Source of the DNA: Tubulanus polymorphus | Taxonomy: Eukaryota > Nemertea > Palaeonemertea > Tubulaniformes > Tubulanidae | Reading direction: 5' to 3' | NCBI RefSeq assembly: GCF_964204645.1 | Contig: NC_134034.1 | Span: forward strand, 7,497,414 to 7,561,413 | Length of the DNA stretch: 64,000 nt | In this document: piece by piece, positions 55,240 through 64,000 of the stretch | Position numbering within the stretch: the first letter of the stretch is position 1 | Layout: the number at the start of each line of letters is the position of its first letter | Translations under genes and position numbers: made by a program | Notes under the pieces: generated by a model | Seen by the model: the letters and a program-made list of their open reading frames with translations, nothing else | Databases searched by the model: none | Told to the model about the DNA's origin: nothing

Positions 55240-55587
55240 TTTAATACTAAAATTTTTATTAAAATTGATTTTAGAAGTTATTCATTTATATTTTATTCAT
55301 ATATATGAATATTTTAAGAGTAATAGGGAATATCTTGTTTCATATCAAAGGTCGAAAGGGCTAGTGAGTAAAAAATGAAAAATATGAAAATAATAATAAT
55401 TTCTATTTGAATTAGGAGTGAAACTCATATAAAATGAAAAATAAATTCGAGTGTGCGAGAATTATTTTTCATTTTATATGAGTTTCGCTACTAATTCAAA
55501 TAGAAATTGTTATTATTTTCATATTTTTCATTTTTTATGAGCTCGACCTTTCGACCTTTGGTATGAAACAAGATATTCCCTATTACT
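55126..55587 (-). repeat. Polinton-2 right terminal inverted repeat (462 bp)
   Basis: Outer 269-bp palindrome at 55319-55587, inner part covering the polB start. It pairs with 35766-36128 plus 38362-38467. AGTGTC follows at 55588-55593. Confidence 0.85.
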
Positions 55588-55671
55588 AGTGTCTTCCAAA
55601 TAATATTTGACCTTGTAGGCCGACTTAAAAAGTTTTTCGACTGATGCCGCGTTGAATTTTCGTGCGTTCAT
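55588..55671 (-). CDS. P-loop NTPase gene, 5' exon fragment
   Basis: From ATG at 55671 the minus strand reads MNARKFNAASVEKLFKSAYK, then KYYLEDT, up to the AGTGTC duplication. Beyond Polinton-2 the frame continues as LPDETLHFLEVFERAFNVSK at 35759 and below. The reading frame matches exactly once one duplication copy is discounted. This is direct evidence that Polinton-2 landed in an exon. The exon may extend upstream of the Met. Confidence 0.65.
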
Positions 55672-56082
55672 GCTGACGTCTCGATCTCCTTCAGTCAGCA
55701 ACAGAGTGCAATGGTTTTATAGGGGTACAGACAATATTGTCGCATTCCAAACTAAGTTACTGATAGGCTGGAGTGTCTGAATTTCATGAGATTTGCCGAA
55801 ACCCGCATTGTAACATTGAGGTGTTTTTCATGTGCTTACATTGCCCCATGGAAAACCAAGTAAGCGATTGGTGTGGTTTACTGAAATGCATGGGGATTAC
55901 TGCAATCCGTATTGTTAGATAGAGACGTGTAAGTTTCAAAATACGTTTCCGAAAAATTGAATCTATTATTATGATAATCACTATTATTCATTTGCACATA
56001 TAAATGGCCAACTTCAGACCCAGGTAACATACATGTGTTACTTGGACATGAAACATGTCGGAAGTGGAGACGTTTAAAGATG
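55672..56082. other. Flank between the P-loop exon and the 4.4-kb element
   Basis: No gene recognised. It ends with AAGATG (56077-56082), the left target duplication of the next element. Probably intron or 5' region of the interrupted gene. Confidence 0.45.
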
Positions 56083-57200
56083 AGTAATAGGGGTAATGGG
56101 CTTTCATACGTCAGGTCGAAAGGTCGAGCTCATAAAAAATGAAAAATATGAAAATAATAACAATTTCTATTTGAATTAGTAGCGAAACTCATAAAAAATG
56201 AAGAATAATTCTCGCACACTCGAATTTATTTTTCATTTTCTACTCGCTAGAAAAAGTGTGAGTAAAGTGTGAGTGAAATAACTCATATTTTAGAAAAGTA
56301 ACGAGTAATTAACGAGTTGATTAAAATTAGATTTTTAAACATAAAAGTGTGAGTAAAGAGTGAGTAATAATTCATATTTTGACATTGAATATTTATATTT
56401 GAATGAGTTTTAATGAAAATTCAATTATAAAAATGAAGACAGAAGAAGAACCCAACTTTAAAATCGAAATAAAAGAAACCAATAAATTATTTTCACAGTT
56501 TAACATTAAAAATTATATCTCAGCAACAAATTTAGTGTCCGCAAGGTATTATAAAATTGATAAGATTTCTATGATTAATCAAATATCATCAAATGAAACA
56601 TATTTAATTACTGAACTAGTAGATACTTTTGATAATGGCGTTAAAAATCCTAAATTGTTCAATACAGTTTTAAATTTTAAAGGAACTTTAGATGAAAACA
56701 TAATTAATATTCTTAAAATTCCTTTCAATGAAAGAAATGATGATTTAATACTTTCTAAAGATTACAATGATTTGATTAACTTAAGAATTGAAAAAAGACA
56801 ATTATATTATTTCAATTTTGATAATAAACAAATTATCTATAATGAAAATTCATCAAATATTGGCATTCAATGTGAATTAGATAATGAAAAATCATATAAA
56901 GATATTGCAATTCGATGTGATTTAGAAAATGAATTCAAAAGATTTAATCCTTATGAAAAAATTCATTGTTATTGCAAAAGGTAACTATTCAAAATCACAT
57001 AAATCAAAGCATTATGAAACAATTAAACATAAAAACTGGCGTAAAGAGTAACAATTCTACATTAGAAATAAATTATATAGTCAAATAATTATTGAATTGA
57101 GTTAAATGATTTAAATATCTAATAGACTGTTAAAATGATAAATTGTTTGACAGTTGAAATGATTAATTGTTTGACATTTAAAATGATAAATTGTTTGACA
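56083..57200 (+). repeat. Left long inverted repeat of the 4.4-kb element
   Basis: It matches 59336-60465 in reverse complement. It contains the Polinton-like end, tandem copies of AAAGTGTGAGTAAAGTGTGAG, the 56403 gene and the first 24-bp repeat units. Confidence 0.8.
56403..57051 (+). pseudogene. Satellite-element protein with C-terminal zinc-finger motif (left copy)
   Basis: 193 codons are open (56403-56984): a lysine/glutamate-rich N-terminus, YISATNLVSARYYKIDKISM, and the repeated motif IGIQCELDNEKSYKDIAIRC. The last visible residues HCYCKR are followed by a stop. The adjacent frame (to 57051) encodes YSKSHKSKHYETIKHKNW, so a C-x-C...H-x4-H motif is split by a frame lesion. The right copy (59499-60145) has other lesions. 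Similar finger motifs occur in Polinton-borne proteins (family knowledge), but the main domain is unknown. Its place inside the terminal repeat means the element carries it twice. Confidence 0.65.
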
Positions 57201-57398
57201 GTTGAAATGATAAATTGTTTGACAGTTAAAATGATAAATTGTTTGACAGTTGAAATGATAAATTGTTTGACAGTTGAAATGATAAATTGTTTGACAGTTG
57301 AAATGATAAATTGTTTGACAATTGAAATGATAAATTGTTTGACAGTTGAAATGATAAATTGTTTGACAATTATAATGTTAAATTGTTTGGTTGTAAAT
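57135..57398 (+). repeat. Eleven 24-bp tandem repeats
   Basis: Unit ATGATAAATTGTTTGACAGT plus four bases, about 11 copies with few changes. Because 24 is divisible by 3 they create an open frame of repeated MINCLTVE, which I take as a by-product. The right repeat has three to four inverted copies (59337-59425). Iteron-like; possible replication or regulatory site. Confidence 0.85.
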
Positions 57399-57512
57399 TT
57401 AATTGTTATTTGATTTAATCATTTAAAAGTTTAATATTTTAAAAATGATTATAAAATATTTAATTAAAAACTAGCAAATATTTATTAATTTTCTAATTTC
57501 TTTCTTAAATAA

Positions 57513-57731
57513 ATGGATGGTTTCATCCCAACTGGGAAAAGTGATTTGAAGCATTATCTTGTAGCAGGAGTTTTAATATTGGCGGCATTATATTTTTACT
57601 ATGAGAATATTTCAAAAGATTTGATGAATGAAAATGATAAATTGAGTAAAAAATTAAAGAAGTTAAATGGAAACAATCACAGAAATAAAAAGAATAAAAA
57701 AGTTAATTTAGAAAATGATTTAGAGAATTAA
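57513..57731 (+). CDS. Small membrane protein of the 4.4-kb element
   Basis: An intact 72-residue frame. A short N-terminus is followed by one membrane segment (HYLVAGVLILAALYFYYENI) and a lysine/asparagine-rich charged tail with coiled-coil character. The start lies in TTAAATAAATG behind a T-rich stretch, the same context as the Polinton genes. No homologue recognised. Size and layout recall the small membrane proteins of the 20-kb Polintons, but no sequence match was seen. Confidence 0.6.
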   Translation: MDGFIPTGKSDLKHYLVAGVLILAALYFYYENISKDLMNENDKLSKKLKKLNGNNHRNKKNKKVNLENDLEN

Positions 57732-57769
57732 AACAGCATCTTTTAATTTCATATATTTTGACTATAAAA

Positions 57770-58072
57770 ATGAGTGAAAATATATTAAACTTATTACATC
57801 TAATATATAAAAATCAACAGAATATTAAATCAATTATTATGCTTACAGGTTTATTTTCTTTTTCAATTTATAGTATAAAACAGTTGTTAGAATTCTATGA
57901 TTGCTGTAAAATTAGATACACTGAATTAATAGAAAATATAAATTATATTTCAGATAGATTGAATAATATTAAATGCTGTGAAGTATGTAATAAAAGATAT
58001 AAAGATTTTAGGAGTTTAAAAACTCATAAATATATTCATGAGCTAAATGATAAACTGTATAATTCAAATTAA
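57770..58072 (+). CDS. Membrane protein with C2H2 zinc finger
   Basis: An intact frame of 100 residues from ATG 57770. A hydrophobic segment (SIIMLTGLFSFSIYSIKQLL) lies near residues 22-41. A C-terminal C2H2 finger follows: CCEVCNKRYKDFRSLKTHKY, then IH. A finger on a membrane protein is unusual. It starts 39 bases after the previous gene, suggesting joint expression. Function unknown. Confidence 0.6.
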   Translation: MSENILNLLHLIYKNQQNIKSIIMLTGLFSFSIYSIKQLLEFYDCCKIRYTELIENINYISDRLNNIKCCEVCNKRYKDFRSLKTHKYIHELNDKLYNSN

Positions 58073-58189
58073 GCAATAGACTGTTAAATTGGCTGAAATA
58101 TATAAAAATAGATTATATTATAACTATTTCTATACTTAGATTAATAATTTATGTTTTTAATTTCTATAAAAACTAATACACTTGCACAG

Positions 58190-59154
58190 TACTTAAGAAG
58201 TGTTTTTCTCAGTATTTCACTGACCATTTAAACAGCATTGATGATGATATTAAATGGACTACCGAGGGTGAGGTCGAGTTACAGGCTTCGTCACAAGCCG
58301 ATCTAGAGATTTGCAGTGTAGAGAGGGCTCTAGCGTTTCTCGACACATATGCGGTCATCAATGAGGATGGGTCGATTCGTACTAAAGTATTCCGAAAAAC
58401 CACACACACAGACCAATATCTAAATTTCAACAGCAACCACCCGTTAGAACACAAAAGGGGTGTAGTTAAAACCCTTCTACACAGGGCGGACACCATAGTT
58501 AGTGATGATAGTGACAGACAGTCGGAGAAACAACATATTAAGGAGGTTCTCTCATGGAATGATTACCCTAATTGGGTCTTCAACAAAGTCACCATGCTTC
58601 CGAAGCCCAAACCTGTAGTCAGAAATAAGCGAGACACCCAGGCTCCGCGTAAGAGATCGGTCGTAGTACCATATGTGAAGGGCATGTCTGAACAAATCAG
58701 ACGGGTGATGAAAGACTACAACATTAGTGTGTATTTTAAACCGGTGAACACGTTACGCCAGTTATTAGTTAGACCGAAGGACCCGGTACCTAAAGAACGC
58801 ATTACAGGACCGGTGTACCATGTTAAATGTGAATCTTGCGATGCGAGTTATGTTGGTGAAACTGAGCGCTCCTTGAGAGCCCGGTTTGGTGAACACCGTC
58901 GACCTAGCTCTATGACGTCAGAGGTATCCCAACACATCCATACTGACAATCCTGATCACTCTGTTGATATAGGCAACACAGACATTTTGACGGTGGAACC
59001 CCGGTGGTTCGAACGAGGTGTTCAGGAGTCATTTTACATATACCTGAGACACCCCACGCTGAATAAAGACTTTGGGAGATTTGCTCTACCCCCTGTATGG
59101 AATAACATCCTTAAGGCAGCAGATGACGCGCGGGAGCCTTCACAGACCAGCTGA
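58190..59154 (+). mobile_element. Penelope-like retroelement, 5'-truncated, with GIY-YIG domain
   Basis: One open frame from about 58192 to 59154. It begins within the end of the reverse transcriptase (RALAFLDTYAVINEDGSIRT, KTTHTDQYLNFNSNHPLEHK), continues through a linker (LPKPKPVVRNKRDTQ) and ends in a GIY-YIG nuclease: GPVYHVKCESCDASYVGETE, RSLRARFGEH. This is the standard C-terminal layout of Penelope-like elements (family knowledge). The 5' truncation is usual for their insertion. It lies inside the 4.4-kb element between its genes and right repeat; its 3' tail reaches about 59330. Younger than its host element. Confidence 0.88.
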
Positions 59155-59335
59155 CGAGATCCGGCTGTGTCGTCACATCAACAACATCTGATGACGTCAC
59201 ATTAAGCCTGACGATGCCTACAGAATGTAGGTGAAAGCTCGCTCTTGTGAGTATCAAAGTTTATCCAGTGTATGAGTGTTAAACTGTTCCTAATTTGGAT
59301 ATTCCTGGATAGTAAAGAATGTTTAATGGAAACAA

Positions 59336-60465
59336 TTTATCATTTTAACTGTCAAACAATTTATCATTTCAACTGTCAAACAATTTATCATTTCAACTGT
59401 CAAACAATATATCATTTTAACAGTCTATTAGATATTTAAATCATTCAACTCAATTCAATAATTATTTGACTATATAATATATTTTTTATGTAGAATTGTT
59501 ACTCTTTACGCCAGCTTTTATGTTTAATTGTTTCATAATGCTTTGATTTATGTGATTTTGAATATTTACCTCCGCAATGACAATGAATTTTTTCATTAGG
59601 ATTAAATCTTTGAATTCATTTTCTAAATCACATTGAATTGCAATATCTTTATATGATTTTTCATTATCTAATTCACATTGAATGCCAATATTTGATGAAT
59701 TTTCATTATAGATAATTTGTTTATTATCAAAATTGAAATAATATAATTGTCTTTTTTCAATTCTTAGGTTAATCAAATCATTGTAATCTTTAGAAAGTAT
59801 TACATCATCATTTCTTTCATTGAAAGGAATTTTAAGAATATTAATTATGTTTTCATCTAAAGTTGCTTTAAAATGTAAAACTGTATTGAACAATTTAGGA
59901 TTTTTAACGCCATTATCTTAAGTATCTACTAGTTCAGTAATTAAATATGTTTCATTTGATGATATTTGTTTAATCATAGTAATCTTATCAATTTCATAAT
60001 ACCTTGCGGACACTAAATTTGTTGCTGAGATATAATTTTTAATGTTAAACTGTGAAAATAATTTATTGGTTTCTTTTATTTCGATTTTAAAGTTGGGTTC
60101 TTCTTCTGTCTTCATTTTTATAACAGAATTTTCATTAAAACTCATTCAAATATAAATATTCAATGTTAAAATATGAATTATTACTCACACTTTACTCACA
60201 CTTTTATGTTTAAAAATCTAATTTTAATCAACTCGTTAATTACTCGTTACTTTTCTAAAATATGAGTTATTTCACTCACACTTTACTCACACTTTTTCTA
60301 GCGAGTAGAAAATGAAAAATAAATTCGAGTGTGCGAGAATTATTTTTCATTTTTTATGAGTTTCGCTACTAATTCAAATAGAAATTGTTATTATTTTCAT
60401 ATTTTTCTTCTTTTATGAGCTCGACCTTTCGACCTTTCGTATGAAAGCCCATTACCCCTATTACT
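59336..60465 (-). repeat. Right long inverted repeat of the 4.4-kb element
   Basis: Reverse-complement counterpart of 56083-57200, with fewer 24-bp units. Its sequence from 59760 outward is also the left arm of the palindrome centred at 61880. Confidence 0.82.
59499..60145 (-). pseudogene. Satellite-element protein with zinc-finger motif (right copy)
   Basis: Counterpart of 56403-57051. A TAA at 59918-59920 ends the first 75 codons, and a one-base loss near 59613 shifts the frame just before the finger. The finger region itself is undamaged in its own frame (HCHCGGKYSKSHKSKHYETI). Several amino-acid differences from the left copy show the two repeats have diverged. Confidence 0.65.
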
Positions 60466-60626
60466 AAGATGTATTGGCACTATGTGAGAATAACGACGTT
60501 TTACTGGATTGGTTGATGAAATTTGGTAAGACAAAACAAAGACTTTTTGTTGATGTGCATCTGTATATTCATCGGATATCATTTCTAAACGTCTAACTTT
60601 GTTTTCTAGATTTGATTGCTGCATCC

Positions 60627-61423
60627 ATGATTTGCCCAGACGACGGAATTGACATGTCATGGGTACATGAACAACAAAAATCGGATGGCTACATATGGCG
60701 TTGCAAAAAATGCCGAAAACAAAGGTCTATCAGAAACAAATCCTAGTTTAGTGGTAGCCACTTGTCATTAGCTAACGTACTCCAACTGACGTACTTGTGG
60801 ACCCGTGGGATTTCGGCCTAGAATGCGAAACACGAACTGAAACTAGGCTCAGACCACACGGTGGTTGACTGGTTCAATTTCTGTCGAGAGGTATGTTATT
60901 CTACCGTGATGGATAAATCCGAAAAGATCGGCGGTGTTGGAAAAATTGTGGAGATCGATGAATCCAAGTTTGGTAAACGTTAGTTCCATCGCGGCAAACA
61001 TGTCGAGCGCCAATGGGTTTTTGCAGGTGTTGAACGCGGTCCACCACCAGTTCGTTGTTTTATGGTTGCTGTTCCGGAAAGATCGCGTGAAACCCTGCTC
61101 AACGTTTTAAAAGATTGGGTTGAAGATGGGACAACCGTGATTTTGGATTGTTGGCGTGCGTACGACACGTTAGAAAACGAAGGTTTCCAACATTTGAAGG
61201 TAAACCATCCCATACATTTTAAAGATCTGGAGACTGGGGCTCATACGAAGAAGGAATGTGGCACCTTGTCAAATGTTCCCTGCCACGATTTGGCACTCGA
61301 AAAGCATTACACGACTCGTATTTCGCAGAGTTCATGTGGAGACGACGATTGTCGGAAGATAGCAATGTATTTGTTGAATTTTTAAAGATTGTTTCAAAAA
61401 TTTATAAAGTTCATGATCAATAA
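60627..61423 (+). pseudogene. Merlin-type transposase, left palindrome arm
   Basis: Recognisable Merlin (IS1016/IS1595-like DDE) transposase: CPDDGIDMSW and WRCKKCRKQRSIRNKS (zinc-binding N-terminus), TVVDWFNFCREVC, then the catalytic VEIDESKFGKR, RQWVFAGVERG, ILDCWRAYDTLE and HPIHFKDLETGAHTKK. In-frame stops near 60745, 60820 and 60980 and a frame change near 61260 disable it. After the frame change, SLPRFGTRKALHDSYFAEFM gives the usual Merlin C-terminus. Terminal repeats were not identified. Confidence 0.85.
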
Positions 61424-61641
61424 ATTGCATCTCTAATAATTCATAAACGAAAAACTTATTATTATTCGAAAGCGACGGACACCACAATCGAGGATTCACA
61501 CATTAGCATCGACTGACGTATGGGGAGTTACAAGTTCAAACATTGAATTAACCCTTTATTAAGCCTAAACCTCACCCTAACCCTAATCCTTGATCTAACC
61601 AACTATCTGAACCTGACTGGAGCCTTAAAAATAGAATATAC
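61424..61641. other. Inner palindrome arm, non-coding
   Basis: No gene. It contains a short telomere-like stretch, CCTCACCCTAACCCTAATCC, near 61570. The match to the right arm ends near 61641. Confidence 0.5.
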
Positions 61642-62118
61642 CCGTTTCAGCACACCGCCGTAGACATTTTCGGACCTTTCTTACTGCGTGTACCTGGAAG
61701 AGTTACCCGTGGTAACCTTGCCAAAACTTACGGCAAGGGTTATGGTGTGATATTCAACTGCCTATCAGCACGTGCGGTTTACATAGATGTCATGGAGGGT
61801 CAAGATACTGATTCGTTTTTGCAATGCTTCAGACGGTTTACTACGATCCGTGGATATCCTACATCGATGCACTCCGACTGTGGACGTCTACGGCGGTGTG
61901 CTGAAACGGGTATGAAGGTCGCGCACGCTCGACAGGTAAAGGAGACATGATCTGCTTACAAGCGACCTTGTTAATTCGTCGACAGGTTACACAATTGTAT
62001 CTCACGGTTATCCGCTGAACACCAACAATCCAAAAGTGTGATCGGAACTTCGCGACAGTAGTTGATACACCGTGGTGCCCTCGCTGGTGTTTGAAAAAGA
62101 CCAGGTAAAGACCACGTC
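61642..62118 (+). pseudogene. Palindrome spacer with retrotransposon integrase fragment
   Basis: The only stretch of 59760-64000 that is not duplicated. The plus strand (about 61645-61930) reads FQHTAVDIFGPFLL, then SARAVYIDVMEGQDTDSFLQ, RRFTTIRGYP and SDCG. This is the core of an LTR-retrotransposon integrase, probably BEL/Pao-like. It holds the first catalytic Asp (VDIFGP) and the second (SDCG). The C-terminal half is missing. 61931-62118 has no gene. Confidence 0.7.
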
Positions 62119-62336
62119 AAATATTCTATTTTTAAGGCTCCAGTCAGGTTCAGATAGTTGGTTAGATCAAGGATTAGGGTTAGGGTGAGGTTTAGGCTTA
62201 ATAAAGGGTTAATTCAATGTTTGAACTTGTAACTCCCCATACGTCAGTCGATGCTAATGTGTGAATCCTCGATTGTGGTGTCCGTCGCTTTCGAATAATA
62301 ATAAGTTTTTCGTTTATGAATTATTAGAGATGCAAT

Positions 62337-63133
62337 TTATTGATCATGAACTTTATAAATTTTTGAAACAATCTTTAAAAATTCAACAAATACATTGCTA
62401 TCTTCCGACAATCGTCGTCTCCACATGAACTCTGCGAAATACGAGTCGTGTAATGCTTTTCGAGTGCCAAATCGTGGCAGGGAACATTTGACAAGGTGCC
62501 ACATTCCTTCTTCGTATGAGCCCCAGTCTCCAGATCTTTAAAATGTATGGGATGGTTTACCTTCAAATGTTGGAAACCTTCGTTTTCTAACGTGTCGTAC
62601 GCACGCCAACAATCCAAAATCACGGTTGTCCCATCTTCAACCCAATCTTTTAAAACGTTGAGCAGGGTTTCACGCGATCTTTCCGGAACAGCAACCATAA
62701 AACAACGAACTGGTGGTGGACCGCGTTCAACACCTGCAAAAACCCATTGGCGCTCGACATGTTTGCCGCGATGGAACTAACGTTTACCAAACTTGGATTC
62801 ATCGATCTCCACAATTTTTCCAACACCGCCGATCTTTTCGGATTTATCCATCACGGTAGAATAACATACCTCTCGACAGAAATTGAACCAGTCAACCACC
62901 GTGTGGTCTGAGCCTAGTTTCAGTTCGTGTTTCGCATTCTAGGCCGAAATCCCACGGGTCCACAAGTACGTCAGTTGGAGTACGTTAGCTAATGACAAGT
63001 GGCTACCACTAAACTAGGATTTGTTTCTGATAGACCTTTGTTTTCGGCATTTTTTGCAACGCCATATGTAGCCATCCGATTTTTGTTGTTCATGTACCCA
63101 TGACATGTCAATTCCGTCGTCTGGGCAAATCAT
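62337..63133 (-). pseudogene. Merlin-type transposase, right palindrome arm
   Basis: Mirror copy of 60627-61423, with the same stops and frame change. The shared lesions show the arm was duplicated after the transposase decayed. Confidence 0.85.
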
Positions 63134-63294
63134 GGATGCAGCAATCAAATCTAGAAAACAAAGTTAGACGTTTAGAAATGATATCCGATGAATATACAGA
63201 TGCACATCAACAAAAAGTCTTTGTTTTGTCTTACCAAATTTCATCAACCAATCCAGTAAAACGTCGTTATTCTCACATAGTGCCAATACATCTT

Positions 63295-64000
63295 AGTAAT
63301 AGGGGTAATGGGCTTTCATACGAAAGGTCGAAAGGTCGAGCTCATAAAAGAAGAAAAATATGAAAATAATAACAATTTCTATTTGAATTAGTAGCGAAAC
63401 TCATAAAAAATGAAAAATAATTCTCGCACACTCGAATTTATTTTTCATTTTCTACTCGCTAGAAAAAGTGTGAGTAAAGTGTGAGTGAAATAACTCATAT
63501 TTTAGAAAAGTAACGAGTAATTAACGAGTTGATTAAAATTAGATTTTTAAACATAAAAGTGTGAGTAAAGTGTGAGTAATAATTCATATTTTAACATTGA
63601 ATATTTATATTTGAATGAGTTTTAATGAAAATTCTGTTATAAAAATGAAGACAGAAGAAGAACCCAACTTTAAAATCGAAATAAAAGAAACCAATAAATT
63701 ATTTTCACAGTTTAACATTAAAAATTATATCTCAGCAACAAATTTAGTGTCCGCAAGGTATTATGAAATTGATAAGATTACTATGATTAAACAAATATCA
63801 TCAAATGAAACATATTTAATTACTGAACTAGTAGATACTTAAGATAATGGCGTTAAAAATCCTAAATTGTTCAATACAGTTTTACATTTTAAAGCAACTT
63901 TAGATGAAAACATAATTAATATTCTTAAAATTCCTTTCAATGAAAGAAATGATGATGTAATACTTTCTAAAGATTACAATGATTTGATTAACCTAAGAAT
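63295..64000 (+). mobile_element. End of a second 4.4-kb-type element, cut by the window edge
   Basis: It starts AGTAATAGGGGTAATGGGCT after CATCTT (63289-63294), the inverted AAGATG duplication. It includes the start of the satellite protein gene (63615), with the same TAA as at 59918. It is the mirror image of 59760-60465 and therefore part of the palindrome, not an independent insertion. Confidence 0.85.

Larger units (their letters stand above)
35766..55587 (-). mobile_element. Polinton-2 (Maverick), full length, 19.8 kb
   Basis: Same family as Polinton-1 in inverted orientation. Ends AGTAATAGGG...CCCTATTACT are flanked by AGTGTC at 35760-35765 and 55588-55593. A 2.2-kb insertion (36129-38361) sits near its left end. 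Core genes correspond one to one with Polinton-1, except the variable zinc-finger gene, the single (not duplicated) coiled-coil gene and the accessory zone. It interrupts an exon of a P-loop gene in frame, with the duplication coding Asp-Thr. Confidence 0.95.
56083..60465 (+). mobile_element. 4.4-kb Polinton-related element with own genes (satellite candidate)
   Basis: Ends AGTAATAGGGGTAATGGGCT and its reverse complement, flanked by AAGATG at 56077-56082 and 60466-60471. The 6-bp duplication and the AGTAATAGGG end match the 20-kb Polintons. About 125 bp of subterminal sequence (56114-56239) are nearly identical to 35797-35920. No polymerase, integrase, ATPase or capsid gene is present. It has inverted repeats of about 1.1 kb, each holding a gene, plus two small genes in between, and a Penelope-like insertion (58190 to about 59330). 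Without that insertion it is about 3.2 kb. Confidence 0.85.
59760..64000. repeat. Large palindrome (arms at least 1.88 kb, 477-bp spacer)
   Basis: 59760-61641 equals the reverse complement of 62119-64000 at every place I compared, with coordinates summing to about 123760 and no indels seen. The right arm reaches the window edge, so the arms may be longer. Contents: part of the 4.4-kb element, its AAGATG duplication and the Merlin transposase, in both arms. Confidence 0.9.

Noticed and set aside
57135-57413. 92-codon open frame of repeated MINCLTVE
   Set aside because: It follows automatically from a 24-bp repeat with no stop in this phase; no start context and no independent support.
61560-61600. 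Telomere-like CCCTAA repeats
   Set aside because: Only about two imperfect units, also mirrored at 62160-62200 by the palindrome; too short for a telomeric array.

Overview
The window is eukaryotic, almost certainly from an invertebrate animal genome (inference). It has no bacterial gene organisation, has spliceable GT-AG introns (a Harbinger transposase and a P-loop gene), and is packed with metazoan-type transposable elements: Polinton/Maverick, BEL/Pao, PIF/Harbinger, Merlin and Penelope. The mix fits a marine or freshwater invertebrate, but the species cannot be named from sequence alone. Almost nothing here is ordinary host sequence.

Layout. 1-413: tail of a decayed Polinton-type integrase. 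1373-4178: PIF/Harbinger remnant (DDE nuclease plus Myb/SANT-like partner). 4488-29953: a BEL/Pao LTR retrotransposon (minus strand, 5-bp duplication CTAAC) whose gag is split by a terminal-inverted-repeat element (7770-29411, 6-bp duplication GAATAT). That element is itself split by a full-length Polinton, here Polinton-1 (8527-28208, 6-bp duplication CTGGTG). 30274-32774: a rearranged third Polinton remnant with a reversed zinc-finger cassette. 33774-35765 and 55588-55671: a multi-exon P-loop (DUF3987-like) gene interrupted by Polinton-2 (35766-55587, 6-bp duplication AGTGTC), an inverted relative of Polinton-1. 56083-60465: a 4.4-kb element with Polinton-like ends (6-bp duplication AAGATG) but its own small genes, interrupted by a 5'-truncated Penelope-like element. 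59760-64000: a very large palindrome centred near 61880, carrying a Merlin transposase in each arm; the right arm re-enters the end of the 4.4-kb element.

How the Polinton genes fit together. One long block, reading away from the left end of Polinton-1, encodes a protein-primed DNA polymerase B, small proteins, a minor-capsid candidate, several membrane proteins, a coiled-coil membrane protein, a double-jelly-roll major capsid protein and a variable zinc-finger protein. A second, convergent block encodes two small proteins, the retroviral-type integrase and the FtsK/HerA-type packaging ATPase. The end next to the integrase block is an accessory zone with an HNH endonuclease and copy-specific sequence. 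Gene starts share an AT-rich TAAATG context, often behind a T-run. Both copies are damaged by independent stops and frameshifts, but several genes survive intact in one copy. No adenain/Ulp1-like protease was recognised.

The candidate undescribed system is the 4.4-kb element: it shares about 125 bp of terminal sequence and the AGTAATAGGG end with the 20-kb Polintons, lacks all their core genes, and carries a gene within each of its roughly 1.1-kb inverted repeats. It looks like a satellite that borrows Polinton machinery (inference).
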